Source: CAZNPL01 sp964574815 (GTDB lineage Bacteria > Planctomycetota > Phycisphaerae > UBA1845). From it: a DNA stretch of 64,000 nt. Under the pieces are notes generated by a model. It saw only the letters and a program-made list of their open reading frames with translations, did not search any database and was not told where the DNA came from. The stretch lies in NCBI GenBank assembly GCA_964574815.1, contig CAZNPL010000030.1, positions 1 through 64,000 of the forward strand, given 5' to 3'. The position numbers and the translations under genes are program-made. Shown in pieces: positions 52,170-61,983 of the stretch. Position 1 is the first letter of the stretch, and every line of letters begins with the position of its first letter.

Positions 52170-54683
52170 ATGACGCCGGAGCGGTGGCGCCGTGTGCGAG
52201 CCTTAATCGAGTCGGTTCTCGACCGAAATGAGGCAGAACGCAGTGCTATCCTGCGCAGCGAGGGCGACGCCGAATTGAACCGAATGGTGGAGGACTTCCT
52301 CTCTTGTGAGGAACGAGGAAAGGCGTTCGATCTCACCCGCGATCTCTCACTGTCTCCTTGCCGTATCGACACCGACGAGGATCTTGAGGCCGGCCGCACG
52401 GTGGGCCCCTACCGTATCTGCGCGATGATCGCTCACGGCGGCATGGGTACGGTCTACCGCGCCGTCCGCCATGACCGGGCGTATGACAAGCAGGTGGCAA
52501 TCAAGGTCATCAAGCGGGGGTTGGCCACCAATCAGATGCGGAGGCGCTTTCAACAGGAGCGTCAGACGCTCGCGGACCTGGACCATCCCTATGTGACTCG
52601 ACTTTTGGACGGCGGAACGACCGAGGGCGGCCTACCCTACCTTGTGATGGAGTATGTCGTTGGTCGGCCGATCGACCAGTATTGCGACCAGGAGCGCTTG
52701 GCCCTCGCGGATCGACTCGACCTCTTCGGCAAGGTATGCGAGGCCGTTCAGTACGCCCATCAGAACCTGATCGTGCATCGCGATCTGAAGCCGGGCAACA
52801 TCCTGGTCACCTACGAAGGTGTGCCGAAACTGCTGGACTTCGGTATTTCAAAGCTCTTGCAGGGCTCGAACCGAGCGCCGACTGCGCCACAGACGCTCAC
52901 GGTCGGGCCGGCACTGACGCCGGTGTATTCAAGTCCGGAGCAAATCCGTGGCGAGCCGATTACAACCGCAAGCGACGTCTACTCACTGGGCGTGATCCTG
53001 TACGAATTGCTGACGGGATGTCGGCCGCATCCTCGGGAGGCGCACGACCCGTTTCAATTTGAACGGGCAATGCGAGGATCAAAGCCGTTGCCGCCCAGCG
53101 AGGTCGTCGCACGGACTCGCCGAGGTGGCAGGTTGTTGGACAGGTACGACGTGCCCGAGCCGACGAGTATCGAACGCGCACGGCGACAAGGACGAGATCA
53201 GCTTCGTCGCCGGCTCAGAGGTGATTTGGATAACATTGCCCTGAAAGCGCTGCACCAGGATCCGAAACGCCGGTACGTCTTCGCTCGCGAATTGTCGGAG
53301 GACATCCGCCGTTATCGTGCCGGGCTGCCCGTGCTGGCCCGCCCCGACACGTTCGGTTACCGCCTCGGTAAATTCGTCAGGAGAAACAAGGGAGCGGCCG
53401 CCGCCCTGACGCTGGCTGTGGTGGCGATGGCGATCGGCACGATCGGCACTGGGCTCGGGATGATGCGGGCGCGCGTCGCGCAGCAGGAGGCGCTCCTGGA
53501 GCAGGCGGCCGCAATCGAAGCGAAGGATGACGCTCAAGAGACACTGGGGTTCCTTCAGGACGTCCTGGCGATTGCCAACCCGTACCGAGAGGCGCGCGAT
53601 ATGACTCTGGTGGAACTCCTGGCCGCCGCCGGCGACCGTGTAACAGAGGAGTTGAACGAGAAGCCCTACGTCGAAGCCGGCGTGCGCTTGACCCTTGCGC
53701 GAGCCTACGCGGGGCTGTGGAGATGGCCGGACGCGGTCCCGCACCTTCGTACTGCGCTCGAGCTCAATCGTCGCCTGCATGGCGACGAGAACCATGTCGT
53801 CGCCGACTGCCTTTGTCTGCTGGGCAGAGCACTCACTTTCGCTCGCAACGAAGAAAGCGTCGATCTGCAGACCGAGGCCCTGTCGATAAGGCGGAAACTG
53901 TGTCGCCCCGATGATCCGCGAATCGCCGAAAGCATGGGAAATCTCGGGTACGCATTATGGTACGGTACCGCGGACGAGGACGCCCGGAATTGGGATGGGG
54001 CTGCGGCCTGCTACAGCCGCGCCATTCGGATCTACCGTGCGCAGGAAGACCACCTGACGTTGCAGGAGCGTCGCGATCTGGCCAGATTCACCTTCAGCTT
54101 CGCTGTCATGCGGGGACACCAGCATCGCTTGGCGGAATCCAACGGATTGTTTCGCGACGCGCTGCAATTGTATCGAGCATTGGGCGGCAGTGACGATCGG
54201 TACATGACGGCGTGCATGGAACAATACGCGGCGACGCTTTCCGCCGTGGGTCGCTTCCCGGAAGCCGAGTCGCTGCTTCGTGAGTCTCTGAAACGAACGC
54301 CGGAAGGCCTTTCCGACCAGCGGGTATTCAATGTGAAATGGCGACTGGCCGGACTGCGGCGGAAACAGCACGATCCCGCGTCCGCAGAGTCCATCTACCG
54401 AGACGCCTGGGTGACGCGCTGTCGACGACTGGCAAAGGAGCACCCCTACCAGTCATCCGAATTAACTCGGATTGCCGAGGGGCTCTCGCAAGGCGTTGGC
54501 GATGGCCAGATTCTTCGCGAGGCCTTTCGCTTCTTTCGTACGTTGCAAGCCACCAGCGACGATCAACTCGTCTCCGAGCTGGAGGAATTCGCCGCGGTCT
54601 TGCCGTCAGCCCAGCCGGCCGCTGTGAAGCGGGTCGAGTCACTCCGGGACGACCTGCGCCGCCATGTCCCAGCCGATTCTTGA
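52170..54683 (+). CDS. Membrane Ser/Thr protein kinase with C-terminal TPR repeats
   Basis: 837 residues. A short N-terminal helical domain (MTPERWRRVRALIESVLDRN) precedes the kinase domain at about 78-385: P-loop IAHGGMGTVYRA, Lys in VAIKVI, HRDLKPGN catalytic loop, DFGIS and SSPEQIRGE. A transmembrane helix follows (AAAALTLAVVAMAIGTIGTGLG, near 410), then a long extracytoplasmic TPR-like region (pairs of helices, for example GLWRWPDAVPHLRTALELNR). All catalytic residues look intact. The four-base gap after the ECF gene is the standard planctomycete sigma/kinase pairing, where the kinase probably controls sigma activity. Confidence 0.93.
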   Translation: MTPERWRRVRALIESVLDRNEAERSAILRSEGDAELNRMVEDFLSCEERGKAFDLTRDLSLSPCRIDTDEDLEAGRTVGPYRICAMIAHGGMGTVYRAVRHDRAYDKQVAIKVIKRGLATNQMRRRFQQERQTLADLDHPYVTRLLDGGTTEGGLPYLVMEYVVGRPIDQYCDQERLALADRLDLFGKVCEAVQYAHQNLIVHRDLKPGNILVTYEGVPKLLDFGISKLLQGSNRAPTAPQTLTVGPALTPVYSSPEQIRGEPITTASDVYSLGVILYELLTGCRPHPREAHDPFQFERAMRGSKPLPPSEVVARTRRGGRLLDRYDVPEPTSIERARRQGRDQLRRRLRGDLDNIALKALHQDPKRRYVFARELSEDIRRYRAGLPVLARPDTFGYRLGKFVRRNKGAAAALTLAVVAMAIGTIGTGLGMMRARVAQQEALLEQAAAIEAKDDAQETLGFLQDVLAIANPYREARDMTLVELLAAAGDRVTEELNEKPYVEAGVRLTLARAYAGLWRWPDAVPHLRTALELNRRLHGDENHVVADCLCLLGRALTFARNEESVDLQTEALSIRRKLCRPDDPRIAESMGNLGYALWYGTADEDARNWDGAAACYSRAIRIYRAQEDHLTLQERRDLARFTFSFAVMRGHQHRLAESNGLFRDALQLYRALGGSDDRYMTACMEQYAATLSAVGRFPEAESLLRESLKRTPEGLSDQRVFNVKWRLAGLRRKQHDPASAESIYRDAWVTRCRRLAKEHPYQSSELTRIAEGLSQGVGDGQILREAFRFFRTLQATSDDQLVSELEEFAAVLPSAQPAAVKRVESLRDDLRRHVPADS

Positions 54684-54774
54684 GCACTGAAAACACCGTC
54701 TCCAGCGTGAAAAACGCCTCCTTTCGCGCACTTTAATCCCCCGGCGAACACGCTACGGCGACCTCTTGTCTGGA

Positions 54775-54803
54775 TTGCCGGAGCATGGCTTTGCAAATAC
54801 AAT
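54775..54803 (+). promoter_or_regulatory. Sigma-70-type promoter for gyrA
   Basis: TTGCCG at 54775-54780, a 17-base spacer and TACAAT at 54798-54803 (5 of 6 to consensus), about 50 bases upstream of the gyrA start. Confidence 0.55.
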
Positions 54804-54853
54804 GTAGGGTTTATGCGTTTTGCACGAGCCGCTATGCACGGGAGATCCCGTCG

Positions 54854-57418
54854 ATGACCGACGTTTCTGAGACATTCGAGCGCATCAAACCTCTTCCCAT
54901 CGTCGATGAGATGCAGGAATCGTACATGACGTACGCGATGAGCGTCATCATGTCTCGTGCCCTGCCCGACGCTCGGGACGGCCTGAAACCGTCCCAACGG
55001 CGTATTCTGGTGGCAATGAATGATCTCAACCTGGGCCCCCGCGCTCAGCACCGCAAGTGCGCAAAGGTCGCCGGCGATACCTCCGGTAATTACCACCCCC
55101 ACGGCGAACAGGTGATCTATCCGACCCTGGTCAGGCTGGCCCAGACCTGGAACATGCGCTACCCGCTGATCGATGGACAGGGCAACTTCGGTTCGATCGA
55201 CGGCGACCCGCCTGCGGCGATGCGGTATACGGAGGCGCGGATGGCCCCGGTCGCGACTGAGCTGCTTCGCGACCTTGAATTCGAGACGGTCGATTTCGAG
55301 CCGAACTACGACAGCACGCGCGAAGAACCGGTCGTCCTGCCCGCCAAGCTGCCCAATTTCCTGGTGAACGGCGCTTCCGGCATCGCCGTCGGCATGGCGA
55401 CCAACGTGCCGCCACATAACCTGACTGAAGTCTGCAACGCCATCGCCCACGTCATTGACCATCCCGAATGCGCTCTCGCGGATCTGCTGCAGATCATTCC
55501 GGGCCCCGATTTTCCCACCGCCGGCGAAATCTGCGGTCGACAGGGCATCGCCGACGCCTACCGCACCGGCCGCGGCACGATCACGCTGCGCGGCAAGGTA
55601 GACATCGAAACCGGGCGGGCCGGACGGAAGACAATCGTCATCTCCGAGGTTCCCTACCAGGTCCTTCGTTCGACGATCACCGAGCGGATCGCCGCCGGAG
55701 TGAAATCCGGAAACATCAAGGAGGTGGCGGCCGTCAACGACGCGTCCGATCGGAAACACCCGGTTCGCATCGAGATCGACCTGAAGCGCGACGCCAACGA
55801 GGACGTCGTGATCAACCAGCTCTATCGTTATACGCCCTTGCAGTCCAACTACAGCATCACCAACACGGCGCTGGTGGAGGGACAGCCGCGCACGCTTTCA
55901 CTCAAGGCCACCATCGAGATCTACATCAATCATCGCCGCGACGTGGTGCGCCGGCGCACCACGTTCCTGCTGCGACGCGCCAGGCAGCGCGCCCACATCC
56001 TCGAGGCCTTGATCCTCGCCGTCGGCGACATCGATGCGATCATCGAGCTGATCAAGGCGTCCAACTCGCCGGCGGATGCCAAGGATCGCCTGATGGCGCG
56101 CGAATTCCGCCTCGTCGAGACCGAGACCCTGCGGGGATTGCTCCCGCAACGATTCGTTGGCACGTACGGGAGGTCGGCCCATCGCCTGACCGCCGCCCAG
56201 GCCGGGGCGATCCTCTCGATGCAGTTGCAGCGATTGACGGGACTGGAGATCGAGAAACTCGCGAACGAGTACAGCAGGCTCGTCACTGAGATCGAGGATT
56301 ACGAGATGATCCTTGCCGACGAACGCCGCGTGCTCGACATCATTCGCGAGGACATACTCGAGATTCGGGATCAGTACGGCGACGCCCGGCGAACGCGCAT
56401 CACCGAGTCCGTCGGTGAGTTCAAGATGGAGGAACTCATCCCCGACGAACAGGTGGTCGTCACCATCTCACACGAAGGATACATCAAGCGCACTGACATC
56501 GATGGGTATCGCAAGCAGGGGCGCGGCGGTCGCGGCGTTCGCGGTGGCGAAACGCGGGAGGGAGATTTCATCGAGCATCTTTTCGTCGCAAACACTCACG
56601 ACTACCTGCTGGTATTCACCGACCGCGGGCGGATCTACTGGCAGCGCGTGTTCGACCTGCCGTCGATGTCGCGGACGTCGCGTGGACGGTCGCTTGCCAA
56701 TCTCGTCAAGATGCTGCCGAGCGAGTCGCATCGCACCGTCTTGTCAGTCAAACGATTCGAGGAAGCGTTCGTTTTCTTCGCCACGGCGAAGGGCACAGTC
56801 AAAAAGACGCCTTTGGGTGCGTTCAGCCGGCCGCGCCCCAGCGGCATCATCGCGATCGGCCTCGATCCAGACGACGCGCTCATCAACGCGGCCATGACCG
56901 ACGGAGAGATGGAGATCGTGCTATGCTCCCGTGAGGGAATGGCCATCCGGTTCTCAGAAACGGACGTGCGGGCCATGGGCCGCAGCGCCCGAGGCGTTAA
57001 AGGGATGACTCTGGAGCGGGACGATCGTGTGGTCGGGATGGCCGCCACGCGGGCCGGCACCTCCTTGCTCACGGTGTGTGAATTCGGCTTCGGCAAGCGA
57101 ACCGATATCGAGGAGTATCGCCTGACCCGCCGGGGGGGCAAGGGAGTGATCAACATCCGAACCACCGAACGAAACGGAAAGGTCGTGGGCGTCCAGGCGG
57201 TCAGCGACGACGACGAGGTCATGCTCATTACCGCAAAGGGCATCATGCTGCGGACCGACCTCTCCAATGTCCGAGCCATCGGACGGGCCACCCAGGGGGT
57301 ACGCCTCATTCGTGTGGATGAAGGCGATAAGGTCGTCGCGGTTGCCAAAATCGCCTCCGACAGCGACGAACCGGCCGTGGAAGAGGCCTCTGAGCCTCCC
57401 GGGCCGGACGCGTCATAA
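54854..57418 (+). CDS. gyrA: DNA gyrase subunit A
   Basis: 854 residues from the ATG at 54854 (GGAG 9 bases upstream); the open frame extends 23 codons further without homology. The breakage-reunion domain has the active-site Tyr in AAMRYTEARM and the DGQGNFGSIDGD block. In the quinolone-resistance region the HPHGDSAVYD of E. coli reads HPHGEQVIYP, so Ser83 is Gln and Asp87 is Pro. The C-terminal beta-pinwheel includes the GyrA-box equivalent QGRGGRG and repeated VFVAT/VMLITAKG-type blades, marking gyrase rather than ParC. The acidic tail (EPAVEEASEPPGPD) is typical. It introduces negative supercoils with GyrB, which is not in the window. Confidence 0.95.
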   Translation: MTDVSETFERIKPLPIVDEMQESYMTYAMSVIMSRALPDARDGLKPSQRRILVAMNDLNLGPRAQHRKCAKVAGDTSGNYHPHGEQVIYPTLVRLAQTWNMRYPLIDGQGNFGSIDGDPPAAMRYTEARMAPVATELLRDLEFETVDFEPNYDSTREEPVVLPAKLPNFLVNGASGIAVGMATNVPPHNLTEVCNAIAHVIDHPECALADLLQIIPGPDFPTAGEICGRQGIADAYRTGRGTITLRGKVDIETGRAGRKTIVISEVPYQVLRSTITERIAAGVKSGNIKEVAAVNDASDRKHPVRIEIDLKRDANEDVVINQLYRYTPLQSNYSITNTALVEGQPRTLSLKATIEIYINHRRDVVRRRTTFLLRRARQRAHILEALILAVGDIDAIIELIKASNSPADAKDRLMAREFRLVETETLRGLLPQRFVGTYGRSAHRLTAAQAGAILSMQLQRLTGLEIEKLANEYSRLVTEIEDYEMILADERRVLDIIREDILEIRDQYGDARRTRITESVGEFKMEELIPDEQVVVTISHEGYIKRTDIDGYRKQGRGGRGVRGGETREGDFIEHLFVANTHDYLLVFTDRGRIYWQRVFDLPSMSRTSRGRSLANLVKMLPSESHRTVLSVKRFEEAFVFFATAKGTVKKTPLGAFSRPRPSGIIAIGLDPDDALINAAMTDGEMEIVLCSREGMAIRFSETDVRAMGRSARGVKGMTLERDDRVVGMAATRAGTSLLTVCEFGFGKRTDIEEYRLTRRGGKGVINIRTTERNGKVVGVQAVSDDDEVMLITAKGIMLRTDLSNVRAIGRATQGVRLIRVDEGDKVVAVAKIASDSDEPAVEEASEPPGPDAS

Positions 57419-57586
57419 CCTGCGGGCCGATTTGCTCGCCCGCCGGGTCGGATCGTCGATGATCCAGCCGCTGGACGCCGCTTGACGCAATCCGCCCTTG
57501 CCCGATGGCGAGAATCTGCAAGAATTGAAACGAACGGAGGCCGATTGGGTACAAGGGAGAGACGGACCTTGGCGAGGTGTAAACAT

Positions 57587-58561
57587 ATGCGTGGATTCAT
57601 GAGTTGCAGGACGCTGGTGGCCTGCTGTGCTGGTGTGTTGTTGGGGACGACCGTTGCCGACGCCCAATTCGTCGATCCCGGCGGCAGCCCCACCGAGAAC
57701 GTGGCGAATCGCGGAGCGGCTCGCCCAGGCCTTCGCGTACAGGCCGGGATTGCCAGCCACAGGTTCGGCCCGGAGATCACCCAGACTGCTACGCCGGACC
57801 CCGAGTACCGGGTCGTTTTGCTCGAGGAGCTGCTGCGCAATTTGTTCGCCCAGCTCAACGTGTTCATCGAACTGCTGCCCGGCATTATCGATGGCGGCGG
57901 AACGCCCGGCCCGCCCGGCCCCGGAGGCGGAGGAGGAGCGGGGGTCAATGACATGGTCATCACGGAACTGGCTCACAACGGCAACGTGGCGTTCGTCGAG
58001 TTGTTGAATCGCAGTCCGTTGCGGATGTCGCTTGACGGTTGGGTATTCTCGGACGGTAGTTTGGTCAGCCCATCGCTGCCGTCCCTTGAGATCGAACGAA
58101 ACACGACCATCGTCGTGCAACTGGGCGGGGATACGCAAAGCCCCGAGGCGGACTTCCTGATGGGATTCCGACTCCAGAACCTGCCGGCGGGCGAGTTGGC
58201 GCTGTTCGATTTTTCCCAGGTCTCCGAAGGGCTGCTCCCGATCGAAAACCCCGACCTGATGATCGACTACATCCAGTGGAATGATGAAGATCGGGAACGG
58301 GACCCGCCGCTCGAGCAGGTCGCGGCCCGGGCGAATCTCTGGACCTCGATCGACGCGATTCCGTCCTCGTTGGCGGCCACCTCGTTTCGACTGGCCGCGT
58401 CCGCCGAAAGCCGCGATAGCACGAGCTCGGGCGATTTCATCGTCGTTGACTTCGGCGATAACACGCTGGGTGCGCCGGAGAGCCAGCAACCCGCCAGCGG
58501 CGGGGGAGGTTCTCAGTCGCCGGAGGGAGACGAGCCGACTGAGTCGCCGACGGGGAATTAG
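57587..58561 (+). CDS. Secreted protein with lamin-tail-like domain
   Basis: 324 residues from the ATG at 57587 (GAGGT upstream). Signal peptide: LVACCAGVLLGTTVADAQ. After a helical stretch (LLEELLRNLFAQLNVFIELLPGIIDG) comes a Gly/Pro low-complexity linker (GTPGPPGPGGGGGAG), then a beta-sandwich from about residue 118: NDMVITELAHNGNVAFVELL, LDGWVFSDGS, which resembles a lamin-tail (LTD) domain. The C-terminus is Ser/Gly/Pro/Glu-rich low complexity. LTD domains in bacteria occur in surface or nuclease proteins; no catalytic domain is seen here. It follows gyrA by 168 bases. Confidence 0.65.
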   Translation: MRGFMSCRTLVACCAGVLLGTTVADAQFVDPGGSPTENVANRGAARPGLRVQAGIASHRFGPEITQTATPDPEYRVVLLEELLRNLFAQLNVFIELLPGIIDGGGTPGPPGPGGGGGAGVNDMVITELAHNGNVAFVELLNRSPLRMSLDGWVFSDGSLVSPSLPSLEIERNTTIVVQLGGDTQSPEADFLMGFRLQNLPAGELALFDFSQVSEGLLPIENPDLMIDYIQWNDEDRERDPPLEQVAARANLWTSIDAIPSSLAATSFRLAASAESRDSTSSGDFIVVDFGDNTLGAPESQQPASGGGGSQSPEGDEPTESPTGN

Positions 58562-58703
58562 CCCGGCGGCCGACGCGAAGTGATAGCGCAGGGGCAACCC
58601 GGTTGGGCACGAGCTCAGCTTTGCGGAATTGATTCCGCCCGAAAGACACGGCACATCGCCTTGAAGACCACTTTGCTTGGATCGCCGAGGCCGTGGTAGC
58701 GTC

Positions 58704-59192
58704 TTATTCTTCGCCCGCCCAATCGTTGCGCGCAGCCACCTGCACGGTCAGCCCGTCGGGATCCTCAAAATAAACGCGGTTCTCGCGGCGCTCCGGACCC
58801 AGACCCGCTGTCTTCAGCTTTTCGACAGCCGTCGCCGGATCGTAGTCGTCAATCGTATAACAGTAGTGATCAAGTCCCGGTTCTGCGGATTGGAAGAGGG
58901 CGAGAAAGTGCTCGCCGACGCGCATAAAACAACTGTTCCGCCCTTCTTGCAGCACGGACAGATCAAGATGTTTCCTGTAGAAATCGCGTGACCGGGCCAC
59001 GTCCGTCACGTTGAGCGCGACGTGATTCAACGCGCGGGCTTTGAACGTCGCTTCGCTGGTGCGCGCGTCCGACGCAATCGTTCGTCCTCCCGAGACGATG
59101 GCTGCGCACGTGGCGATCCGTGCCACCAACTCCCTGCGTGACAGCTTGCCCTTCTCAAACGCCTTCACAAGTGAGTCTATGTAATTGAACAT
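58704..59192 (-). CDS. Tat-exported VOC (glyoxalase-fold) protein
   Basis: 162 residues from the ATG at 59192. The N-terminus is a Tat-like signal (KLSRRELVARIATCAAIVSGG) with the twin Arg. The rest is one VOC half-pair: ALNHVALNVTDVARSRDFYRKHLDLSVL, DHYCYTIDDYDPATAVEKLKTAGL and VYFEDPDGLTVQVA, with His (VALN strand), His (DHYC) and Glu-type metal-ligand positions visible. VOC enzymes include glyoxalases and ring-cleaving dioxygenases; an exported one is unusual, and activity cannot be inferred. Convergent with the lamin-tail-like gene, and located just after the large kinase gene on the same strand. Confidence 0.8.
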   Translation of the reverse strand: MFNYIDSLVKAFEKGKLSRRELVARIATCAAIVSGGRTIASDARTSEATFKARALNHVALNVTDVARSRDFYRKHLDLSVLQEGRNSCFMRVGEHFLALFQSAEPGLDHYCYTIDDYDPATAVEKLKTAGLGPERRENRVYFEDPDGLTVQVAARNDWAGEE

Positions 59193-59460
59193 GGCGCAAC
59201 GCCCCTTTCCTGCTTGCTTTCCGATTCTATTGACACCACGCCCTGCGCTTCCTGGACGCGACGCGCGCCGACTGACAGCCTGGCTCGAACAACTCAAACC
59301 CGTGACGACCCAAGGGCGTCTTCGACGATAGGAACTGCAGCTTGCCGCACGCGCCACGGCCGGTTGCACCGGCTGTCCGCGCGGCGGGGCATAAGTCACC
59401 CGGCCCCGGAACTGAGGTTCATCGTACCGATATTTCCGGCACGCTCCAACCCGAAATCGG

Positions 59461-61926
59461 CTAACTTCGCTTCTTAGGCAGCGGAGGTTCGGCGGGCAGT
59501 GCTTCGTAGGGTGATTTGGTCTGCTGGAGCTCAAAGGACTTGCGCAAGCAGTCCATCGCTTCGTCCTTCCGGCTCATCTGCTCGTAGGCCCGCGCTTTTT
59601 GCTCCCACGCCGATGCCTCCATGTGCCGGTTGGCATGGCGCCGCGCCAGGTCGATGCGCTGGTCGGCGTATTTCAGAGTCATCGCGGGCTCTTTGCGCTG
59701 CAGATGGAGGTCGGCCAGGTGTTCATAGGCAGTCGCCAGCCCGTTTCTGAACTCGGTCGCCGTCAAGTGCCCGAGTGCCTGATTCAGGTGTTCTGCGGCC
59801 TCTTCGTATTGATTCATTTGCAGGTAGGTGCGGCCCATGTTCGTGTGGCAGACCCCGAGGTTGACGCGATCGGCGATCTGTGTCGCCCATTCCATTGCTT
59901 GCCGGTAGTAGTTCAGGGCATCCGGGTACCGGCCTTGCCGCAGCGCGATGGCGCCTCTGCCGTTGTACGGGGCGATCAGCGCTGCCGTCGCCCCGAGCGA
60001 CAGCTTGATGCGAATCGCCTCTTCAAACGCCTGATCCGCCTCCACCAGACGTTCCATCTTGGTCAGGACGAATCCGATGTTGCTGCACGTGGTGGCCAAT
60101 AACGGCAGCAGGTTGAGCTGCGACGCCAGCTCACCGGAACGGCGCATCAACTCATAGGCCAGAGGAAACTCGCCCTTGAGGTAGTACATGACCCCCAGAT
60201 TGCCGGTCGCTTCCACAAGGGCATGCGGGTTCTGCTGCTCCTGAGCGATGGCCTCGAGACGTTTATGGCACGCGATCGCCTGATCGTACTCACCAAGCCG
60301 CGAGTGGCAGACGCCCATCAGACTCAGGAGCTCGCTGCGATCCGAGTCCTCTTCAAGCGCCGCCCGGCAGTGCTCAACCGCTAGAGCATATTGCCCGGAC
60401 GTGAAGGCCGTCTGGGCGGCCGCGTAGCGGCGAAGCGTTTCGGGACTCGCAGTCTGGTTGCTGTTCAGCTTTGCCTTGCCGCCCAAGGATAACCCGAGGG
60501 CTTCGACGACCTTGCGGGCCACTCGCCTCTGAAGCCCAATGAGATCGTTCATTGAGCCGCGGACGCGTGTGAGCAGCTCGCCGGACGGCTGGTCAGACCG
60601 AAGCCGCGAAGCCGTCACGATGACCCGGTCCCCCTCGCGTTGGAAGACGCCGCGGATCACGGTCGCAGCCCCCACACGCCGTGCCGCTTCCAACAGATGG
60701 GATTGCGTGGCTTCCGCAGCCTGTTCTCCAAACAGCCGCCCCAGCAACTGCATGAGCTCGTGGCGGTCCGCTACTTGGAGGTTTTCGACGGTCAGAAGCG
60801 AACCGTGAATCTCCTCTGCCAGCGCGTTCGACAGCCAGTCAACCTCGCCGTCGCCGCTGAGGTTCTGAAACGGCATCACGACTGCGGCCCGCGGCGTACC
60901 GATGCCGGGCAGGCTGAACATTCCCCCGGAACGCTCACGCGGCTGTAGCCACTTGGCGATTTCTCGCCCCATCGCCTCGGCAGACTCGAACCGTTGCGCC
61001 GGGTCCGGCGACAGGGCCGTTTCGACGATCTGGCGGAGCCACACAGGAATGGGCGGGACCGTGCTGCGGGGCCAGTCGATCGGAGCGTGCGCATCGCCGT
61101 CGGTCAGATAGCCCAGCGGGCCCAGATCATGCCCATGACTGGGCGCGTTTCCCGCAAGCAGGTGGTAGATTGTGGCGCCGAGGGCGTAGATGTCCGTCCG
61201 CTCATCGACGTGCGGATCCCCTCTCCGCTGCTCCGGCGACATGTAGCGAGGCGTTCCACGCCCCAACCCGAGGGTCGGAGACTTCTCTTCGTGCGGACGC
61301 GCGAAGCTGGCCAATCCGAGGTCCGCGATCTTGATGGAGCCGTCCCGGCAGAGAATCAGATTACTGGGCTTGAGATCGCGATGACACAGCCCGGCCTGAT
61401 GGATCGCCTTGAGACCATTGGCCGCCTGAATGCCGATTTCCGCCGCTTGGGCCCACGATAGCCGGGTGCAGGTCTGGACGACGTCGCGGAGATTCGTCCC
61501 CTCGACGTACTCCATCACAAAGTACCACTGATCGCCTACGTGGTCGCAGTCCAGGACTCGGGCGACGTGGGGATGCTGGATGCGAAACCCTGCCTTCGCC
61601 TCGGCCGTGAAGCGCGCCAGGGATTCCTCGCAGAAGCCGGGATCGATCGTCGAGAGGATTTTGACCACGCACGGCTCATCGAGTATGAGGTGCCGCGCCA
61701 GATAGACTCGGCCTTCTCCCCATGCATGCAGAGGCTTGATGAGGCGATAGCGGTCGCCGGGAATCAACGCAATGTCACGGTGAATCGGGTCGTGCGATTC
61801 CTCGTGGACTGCGGGATAGATGAAACCGCAACCGCAACACTGAACCAAAGTGCTTTCGGGCAGCGCCGCGGGCTTCAGAAGGTCCTCGCAGTGCGGACAA
61901 AGCGTTTCGTTTTTGTCGCGTAACAT
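59461..61926 (-). CDS. Soluble Ser/Thr protein kinase with N-terminal zinc ribbon, TolB-like domain and TPR repeats
   Basis: 821 residues. Residues 8-35 hold two CxxC pairs (CPHC, CCGC), a zinc ribbon. The kinase domain spans about 57-320: P-loop AWGEGRVYLAR (first Gly replaced by Ala), Lys in CVVKIL, HRDLKPSN, ADLGLAS (DLG instead of DFG) and MSPEQRRGD. Residues about 345-470 form a TolB/FlgO-like domain (AVVMPFQNLSGDGEVDWLSNALAEEI), seen elsewhere in adenylate-cyclase-like and kinase-TPR proteins. TPR repeats follow (for example NLGVMYYLKGEFPLAYELMRR and TNMGRTYLQMNQYEEAAEHLNQ). No transmembrane helix is seen, so it is probably cytoplasmic. It is 57 bases downstream of the XRE regulator gene. 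Confidence 0.92.
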   Translation of the reverse strand: MLRDKNETLCPHCEDLLKPAALPESTLVQCCGCGFIYPAVHEESHDPIHRDIALIPGDRYRLIKPLHAWGEGRVYLARHLILDEPCVVKILSTIDPGFCEESLARFTAEAKAGFRIQHPHVARVLDCDHVGDQWYFVMEYVEGTNLRDVVQTCTRLSWAQAAEIGIQAANGLKAIHQAGLCHRDLKPSNLILCRDGSIKIADLGLASFARPHEEKSPTLGLGRGTPRYMSPEQRRGDPHVDERTDIYALGATIYHLLAGNAPSHGHDLGPLGYLTDGDAHAPIDWPRSTVPPIPVWLRQIVETALSPDPAQRFESAEAMGREIAKWLQPRERSGGMFSLPGIGTPRAAVVMPFQNLSGDGEVDWLSNALAEEIHGSLLTVENLQVADRHELMQLLGRLFGEQAAEATQSHLLEAARRVGAATVIRGVFQREGDRVIVTASRLRSDQPSGELLTRVRGSMNDLIGLQRRVARKVVEALGLSLGGKAKLNSNQTASPETLRRYAAAQTAFTSGQYALAVEHCRAALEEDSDRSELLSLMGVCHSRLGEYDQAIACHKRLEAIAQEQQNPHALVEATGNLGVMYYLKGEFPLAYELMRRSGELASQLNLLPLLATTCSNIGFVLTKMERLVEADQAFEEAIRIKLSLGATAALIAPYNGRGAIALRQGRYPDALNYYRQAMEWATQIADRVNLGVCHTNMGRTYLQMNQYEEAAEHLNQALGHLTATEFRNGLATAYEHLADLHLQRKEPAMTLKYADQRIDLARRHANRHMEASAWEQKARAYEQMSRKDEAMDCLRKSFELQQTKSPYEALPAEPPLPKKRS

Positions 61927-61983
61927 GGCTTCGTGCCTGGTGCGGGCTTCATCGAAAAGCCGCGCCGGCGAGAACTCCCATGT

